Shown here piece after piece: positions 33,317 to 36,796 of a stretch of 36,796 bases of DNA. The notes beneath the pieces were generated by a model. That model made no database searches, was not told the origin of the DNA, and saw only the letters and a list, made by a program, of their open reading frames with translations. The DNA lies in the NCBI GenBank assembly GCA_903858875.1, contig CAIOKP010000317.1:1-36796 (forward strand), written 5' to 3'. Source of the DNA: an uncultured Sphingomonadales bacterium (lineage in GTDB: Bacteria > Pseudomonadota > Alphaproteobacteria > Sphingomonadales > Sphingomonadaceae). The first letter of the stretch is position 1. Every line of letters begins with the position of its first letter. Made by a program: the position numbers and the translations under genes.

Positions 33317-33528
33317 TCGCCCGAAGGCTCCTTTGGCGTGGCAGGCACGGATACCGGCTCTGGCACGGCCAATGTCCGATCGATGGGCAGATCATCGTCC
33401 ATGAGTATCCGTGCCGCCGCCCCGTCAAGGTCATCATACTGGCCATTTTTCAACGACCAGAAGAAGGCGAACAGACCGAACAGCCCCATCGACAAAGCCA
33501 CCGGTATCAGGAACACCAAACCGGTCAT
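33313..33528 (-). CDS. ccoS: cbb3-type cytochrome oxidase assembly protein CcoS (FixS)
   Basis: A 71-residue protein with a single N-terminal membrane segment (about 3-24: GLVFLIPVALSMGLFGLFAF) followed by FWSLKNGQYDDLDGAAARIL, the hallmark CcoS sequence, and a Pro/Glu-rich tail. CcoS is needed for haem and copper insertion into the CcoN subunit of cbb3 oxidase. ATGA overlaps occur on both sides, with ccoI before it and the Cys-rich gene after it. Confidence 0.95.
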   Translation of the reverse strand: MTGLVFLIPVALSMGLFGLFAFFWSLKNGQYDDLDGAAARILMDDDLPIDRTLAVPEPVSVPATPKEPSGE

Positions 33529-35843
33529 TGCGCTATCTCAACTGGGAGACCGGGCACAGGGCGGCGGTTCCACCGGCTGGGCAGCGCCAGACGCAGCGAA
33601 TTGGCGATGACGATCAAGGAACTGCTCGACATGGCGATGGCGGCGAACAGCGGCGTCACATGGCCCAAAATCGCCAGCGGCACCGCCAGCGCATTATAAC
33701 CAATCGCCAGCGCGAAATTCTGTTTCACCACCCGCATCGTCGCGCGCGCGCCGGCAATCGCGCGTGGGATCGCCAGCAGCGAATCGGCGAGGAACACGAA
33801 ATCCGCCGCCTGCCGCCCGACATCGCTGGCCGAACCCGGCGCGATCGAGGCATCGGCGGCGGCCAGTGCCGGGCCATCGTTCAGGCCATCGCCCGCCATC
33901 AACACGCGATGCCCTGCTGCCTGCAAGCTCTGAATCGCGTCCTGCTTTTCCGCCGGGCTGGCGCTGGATTGTGCGGCGAGGCCGGTCTGGCGCGCGACTT
34001 GCGCCACGGCAACCGGGTTGTCGCCCGACAGGATGCTCGATGTGACGCCAAGCCGCGCCATCCAGCCCAGCGCCTCGACCGCATCCGGGCGCAGGCGGTC
34101 GGCGAAGGGGATAAGACGAGCGGGATGGCCGGCCCCTCCAGGGTGGCCGGACGCTCCAGGGTGGCCGGACGCTCCAGGATGGCCGGCCCCTCCAGGGTGG
34201 CCGGCAATGTCGAGCACGCTGGCCATACCCCCGCTGCCAGCGGTACCGTCATTGCCGGCCCGGAAACCAACCCCGCCCCCGGGATTGGCCCCATTCGTAT
34301 CCGTCGCACCGGGGCGACGCAGCGCCACCTGGATGTCGCCCCACAGGGCGCGTACGCCCTCGCCGGGAATTTCCTCGACCTGCGTCAACACCGCCGCGCG
34401 CACGCCCGCCGCCGCCAAGGCCTCGGCCAAAGCGCGGCTGAGCGGGTGGCGCGAATGGCTGGCCAGCGCCAGCGCGACGCCCGCCGCATCGCGCGGGATC
34501 GCCGCCAGCACGGCGGGATCGGGCAAGGGCCGTCCCATCGTCAAGGTTCCGGTCTTGTCGAGCAAGGCCCGGTCGATCCGCGCAATCCGTTCCAGCGCGC
34601 CGCCATCCTTGACCATCACACCACCGCGCATCAACGCGCCGCAAGCCACCACCTGCGCCACCGGCACAGCAAGTCCCAACGCGCAGGGGCACGTGATGAT
34701 CAACACGGCAATCGCGATTTTCAGCGCGTCATACACGCCCGCGCCATGGATCATCCACCCGATAAAGCTCAGCGCCGCCAGCGTATGCACCGCGGGCGCG
34801 TAAAGCTGGCTGGCGCGGTCGGCGATGCGGACAAAGGCGCTGCGATGCTGGCCCGCCGCATCCATCAACCGGGCGATTTCGGCCAGCGTGGTATCCTGTC
34901 CCGCCGCCGTCACGCGGACATCCACGGGCGCGTCGATATTCATCATGCCGGCCAGTGTCAGGTCGCCCGGCGCCGCCACCACGGGCGCGCTTTCGCCGGT
35001 CAGCAGGCTTTGGTCGAACCGGCTGTTGCCCGCCACGATCTCGCCATCGGCGGCCAGGCGTTCGCCGCTGGCCACGCGCATCACCATGCCCGGCAACAAA
35101 TCGCGCGAGGCCAGCCATGCGACCTCGCCCTGTTTGCCGACCACCATCGCGCCGGGCGCCGCCTGCCGCATCAGCGCATCGACGCCCGCCCGCGCCCGGT
35201 CGCGCATCATCGCATCCAGCACGCGCCCCGTCAGCAGGAACAGCAACAGCATCAGTGTGCCGTCAAACCACGCCTCCGTCCCCCGGTTGAGCGTTTCATA
35301 CAGGCTGAGCCCGGTCGCCAGAATGACGCCGATCGAGATCGGCACATCCATATTGGTGCGCCCATGCCGCAACGCGCGCCATGCCGAGGCAAAGAACACG
35401 CGGCCGGAATAGATAATCGCCGGCACGCCAATCGCCGCCGACAGCCAGTGGAACAGATCGCGCGTCGCCCCTTCGGCCCCTGACCACACGCTGACCGACA
35501 GCAGCATGACATTCATGCAGGCAAAGCCCGCAACCGCGAGCCGCGGCAACAGGGGCTTTACCGCGCTGGGCGGCGGGGTCAGATCTTCGGCGCGGGGCTG
35601 GCTGGCAAAACCGGCGTCGGACAGGGCGGCGATCAGGTCGGGGATGATGACATGGACGTCATGCACCACGGCCACCTGCCGCGCCGACAGGTTGACCCGC
35701 GCCGACACCACCCCCGGCATCGCACCAAGGCCGCGTTCAACCTTGCCCATGCAACCGGCGCAATGCATCGCCGGCACCACCATCACGGTGGTTATCGGCG
35801 CGGCATCCCCACCGGGCGCAAGGTCAAGCGCGGCAGAGGCCAT
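33525..35843 (-). CDS. ccoI: Copper-exporting P-type ATPase for cbb3 oxidase assembly (CcoI/FixI)
   Basis: A 772-residue P1B-type ATPase that supplies copper for the CcoN active site. The N-terminal heavy-metal domain has CAGC at 28-31; membrane segments follow, with the transport motif TCPCALGLAVP near 384; the phosphorylated aspartate is in DKTGTLTMG near 430; SRHPLSRALAEAL gives the HP motif of the nucleotide-binding domain; MAGDGLNDGPAL is the hinge. Between the nucleotide-binding and hinge regions, about residues 515-575, there is a Gly-rich insertion with (GHPGGA/GHPGAS) repeats. It overlaps ccoH by one base (TGATG) and ccoS by four. Confidence 0.94.
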   Translation of the reverse strand: MASAALDLAPGGDAAPITTVMVVPAMHCAGCMGKVERGLGAMPGVVSARVNLSARQVAVVHDVHVIIPDLIAALSDAGFASQPRAEDLTPPPSAVKPLLPRLAVAGFACMNVMLLSVSVWSGAEGATRDLFHWLSAAIGVPAIIYSGRVFFASAWRALRHGRTNMDVPISIGVILATGLSLYETLNRGTEAWFDGTLMLLLFLLTGRVLDAMMRDRARAGVDALMRQAAPGAMVVGKQGEVAWLASRDLLPGMVMRVASGERLAADGEIVAGNSRFDQSLLTGESAPVVAAPGDLTLAGMMNIDAPVDVRVTAAGQDTTLAEIARLMDAAGQHRSAFVRIADRASQLYAPAVHTLAALSFIGWMIHGAGVYDALKIAIAVLIITCPCALGLAVPVAQVVACGALMRGGVMVKDGGALERIARIDRALLDKTGTLTMGRPLPDPAVLAAIPRDAAGVALALASHSRHPLSRALAEALAAAGVRAAVLTQVEEIPGEGVRALWGDIQVALRRPGATDTNGANPGGGVGFRAGNDGTAGSGGMASVLDIAGHPGGAGHPGASGHPGASGHPGGAGHPARLIPFADRLRPDAVEALGWMARLGVTSSILSGDNPVAVAQVARQTGLAAQSSASPAEKQDAIQSLQAAGHRVLMAGDGLNDGPALAAADASIAPGSASDVGRQAADFVFLADSLLAIPRAIAGARATMRVVKQNFALAIGYNALAVPLAILGHVTPLFAAIAMSSSSLIVIANSLRLALPSRWNRRPVPGLPVEIAQ
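34123..34206. repeat. 18-bp tandem repeat inside ccoI
   Basis: Four full 18-bp units (34123, 34141, 34159, 34177) and a partial fifth to 34206. The plus-strand unit is GGGTGGCCGGACGCTCCA or the variant GGATGGCCGGCCCCTCCA. The frame is kept because the unit is six codons, encoding GHPGAS or GHPGGA on the minus strand. The two middle units are identical, which suggests recent slippage, so copy number may vary between strains. Confidence 0.92.
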
Positions 35844-36343
35844 CAGAGGGCCTCCTCACCCCGCCAAACGTGGCCATTGCCTTCCAACCGCAGACGCAGG
35901 CGCCAACGGCCGACCGGGACCGGATCGAACGAGAGATAGCTGCCATCGGCCTGTGGCACGAACGTCACCACCCGGTCGGCCAATTCGCCCAGCGGGTGCC
36001 ATGCCTCGCCCGACAGCACGCCCTTGGTCGGCACGGCGGCGGCATCGCTGCCCTTGATGGTAACGGCGACACGGCCATCAGCGCGCCGGTCGGCCTTGAC
36101 CGTCCAGCCCAGCGCCTTTTCCTTGGCCGCCTCGTCCAGCCAGCCGTTATATTTCTGGCTGGCGTCATAGGAATTCTTCACGACCTCGCCGCTGAAGGTC
36201 GAGGTGGCAAGGCTGGCCATATAGATGTTGACGGCGATCACGATGCCGAAAAACGCGCAAAGGATGATCGTGATGTGCCAGCCGGTGAACCGAAAGCCTG
36301 TGGCTTTGGGTGCGGCGGGCGGATTTTGTACCTGGGCATGCAT
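35843..36343 (-). CDS. ccoH: cbb3 oxidase maturation protein CcoH (FixH)
   Basis: A 166-residue protein with one membrane segment at about 24-46 (FTGWHITIILCAFFGIVIAV, preceded by GFR) and a periplasmic domain with KYNGWLDEAAKEKALGW, the region typical of FixH. It assists cbb3 assembly, working with CcoI, CcoS and CcoG. The ATG at 36343 has AAGGAAG upstream; a longer frame to 36529 overlaps the ccoG end without homology. Its stop shares one base with ccoI's start (TGATG). Confidence 0.92.
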   Translation of the reverse strand: MHAQVQNPPAAPKATGFRFTGWHITIILCAFFGIVIAVNIYMASLATSTFSGEVVKNSYDASQKYNGWLDEAAKEKALGWTVKADRRADGRVAVTIKGSDAAAVPTKGVLSGEAWHPLGELADRVVTFVPQADGSYLSFDPVPVGRWRLRLRLEGNGHVWRGEEAL

Positions 36344-36407
36344 GGCGGGGGCTTCCTTGCGGTTTGGGGGGCGCGCCGAGGCGATCCGCCCAAGGGATCG
36401 GGACGTT

Positions 36408-36796
36408 CTAAGGCTGATTGCCCGGCGCGTCGAAGCGCGAGGCATAGCTGACCGTGCCGCCTTCGGCGTCAAGCGCCCGCAGCGTAAAGCCCAGCTTTTG
36501 TTCCGGCGTATTGGCCGGCGCGACCACATAGATGCGCAATGGTACGGTCAGATCGGGCGCAACAACGCGGGTCAGGCTGCGCACCGCGGCGTCTTTCGAC
36601 ATATCCTCGGACCACATTTTGGCCCCCGGTACGCCGTCGAGCACCAGTTCCATCTTGCGCGGGCGACCCTCCATATTCTTCCAACGCACGGCATAGGCGT
36701 TGCGGATCTCGCCATTGCTCATCAGCATGTAGGGTGGGTTGCGGTCCTTCGACACCGCGATCGAGATATGGGTGCGCGTCCCCAGCGCGAACAGCA
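36408..36796 (-). CDS. ccoG: cbb3 oxidase maturation protein CcoG (FixG), C-terminal part
   Basis: An open frame entering from the right edge, 129 codons long to a TAG at 36408-36410. It matches the C-terminal immunoglobulin-like domain of CcoG/FixG/RdxA: VSKDRNPPYMLMSNGEIRNA, then YAVRWKNMEG, and a late VAPANTPEQKLGFTLRA. The upstream part, with membrane segments and iron-sulfur cysteines, is outside the window. In the family CcoG acts as a cupric reductase that delivers copper to the oxidase. It lies 64 bp before ccoH. Confidence 0.92.
   Translation of the reverse strand, partial: LFALGTRTHISIAVSKDRNPPYMLMSNGEIRNAYAVRWKNMEGRPRKMELVLDGVPGAKMWSEDMSKDAAVRSLTRVVAPDLTVPLRIYVVAPANTPEQKLGFTLRALDAEGGTVSYASRFDAPGNQP

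Noticed and set aside
34123..34206. Possible CRISPR array or intergenic repeat
   Set aside because: Units are contiguous 18-mers without spacers and keep the ccoI reading frame.
33411..35483. A 690-codon open frame on the plus strand
   Set aside because: Antisense shadow of ccoI with low-complexity Arg/His/Gln sequence and no recognisable domain.

Overview
The window is a gene-dense, GC-rich stretch of alphaproteobacterial chromosome, most likely from a sphingomonad (Sphingomonadales). The basis is the serC-serA-hisZ-purA arrangement, an alkaline phosphatase of the Sphingomonas PhoK/SPAP type, a GAAC-N7-GAAC LexA operator before uvrB, and alphaproteobacterial gene families throughout. This is inference from protein families; no database search was run. 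I see 32 protein genes (two cut by the window edges), one candidate small RNA, and no rRNA, tRNA, CRISPR array, prophage or insertion sequence. No gene-free gap exceeds 230 bases; the largest (3686-3913, 31468-31689, 5204-5393, 9466-9647, 14455-14631, 15919-16079) are described below.

Layout. 1-2638: an edge-truncated DUF4139 protein divergent from a DUF2157/GDYXXLXY membrane pair. 2669-3685: a MarR-type regulator with a receiver-like N-terminus and a dyad-symmetric site upstream. 3914-9465, minus strand: serine biosynthesis (serC, serA), the HisZ subunit of ATP phosphoribosyltransferase, and purA, with a structured leader before serC. 9648-10364: an exported extensin-like protein. 10381-14454, minus: a complete four-gene Anbu operon (permuted ATP-grasp, alpha-E, transglutaminase-like protease, Anbu). 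14632-15918: an MFS transporter, divergent from SOS-controlled uvrB (16080-18266). 18328-23531, minus: an overlapping chain tsaD, gpsA, polysaccharide flippase, OmpA-domain protein and HHH protein, divergent from hemC-hemD and a short mitofilin-like gene (23611-26188). 26185-29230, minus: a UbiH-type monooxygenase and a PhoK-like phosphatase; dsbD-like thiol reductase follows on the plus strand (29353-31467). 31690-36796, minus: cbb3 oxidase maturation genes ccoG(partial)-ccoH-ccoI-ccoS, a small Cys-rich exported protein, and hemN.

The most interesting point lies in the 222-base gap between the convergent genes dsbD and hemN. Two FNR/FixK-type boxes whose centres are 22 bp apart precede a -10-like hexamer at the right distance, then a roughly 110-nt segment with a 5' hairpin, an open CU-rich stretch and a textbook intrinsic terminator with eight T. 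I read this as an oxygen-regulated small RNA next to the microaerobic cbb3/hemN genes, functionally comparable to enterobacterial FnrS but not obviously related in sequence. Other points worth a look are the Cys-rich protein coupled to ccoS, an 18-bp tandem repeat inside the ATPase domain of CcoI, the absence of a usual start codon for tsaD, and the Anbu start fixed by its catalytic threonine.
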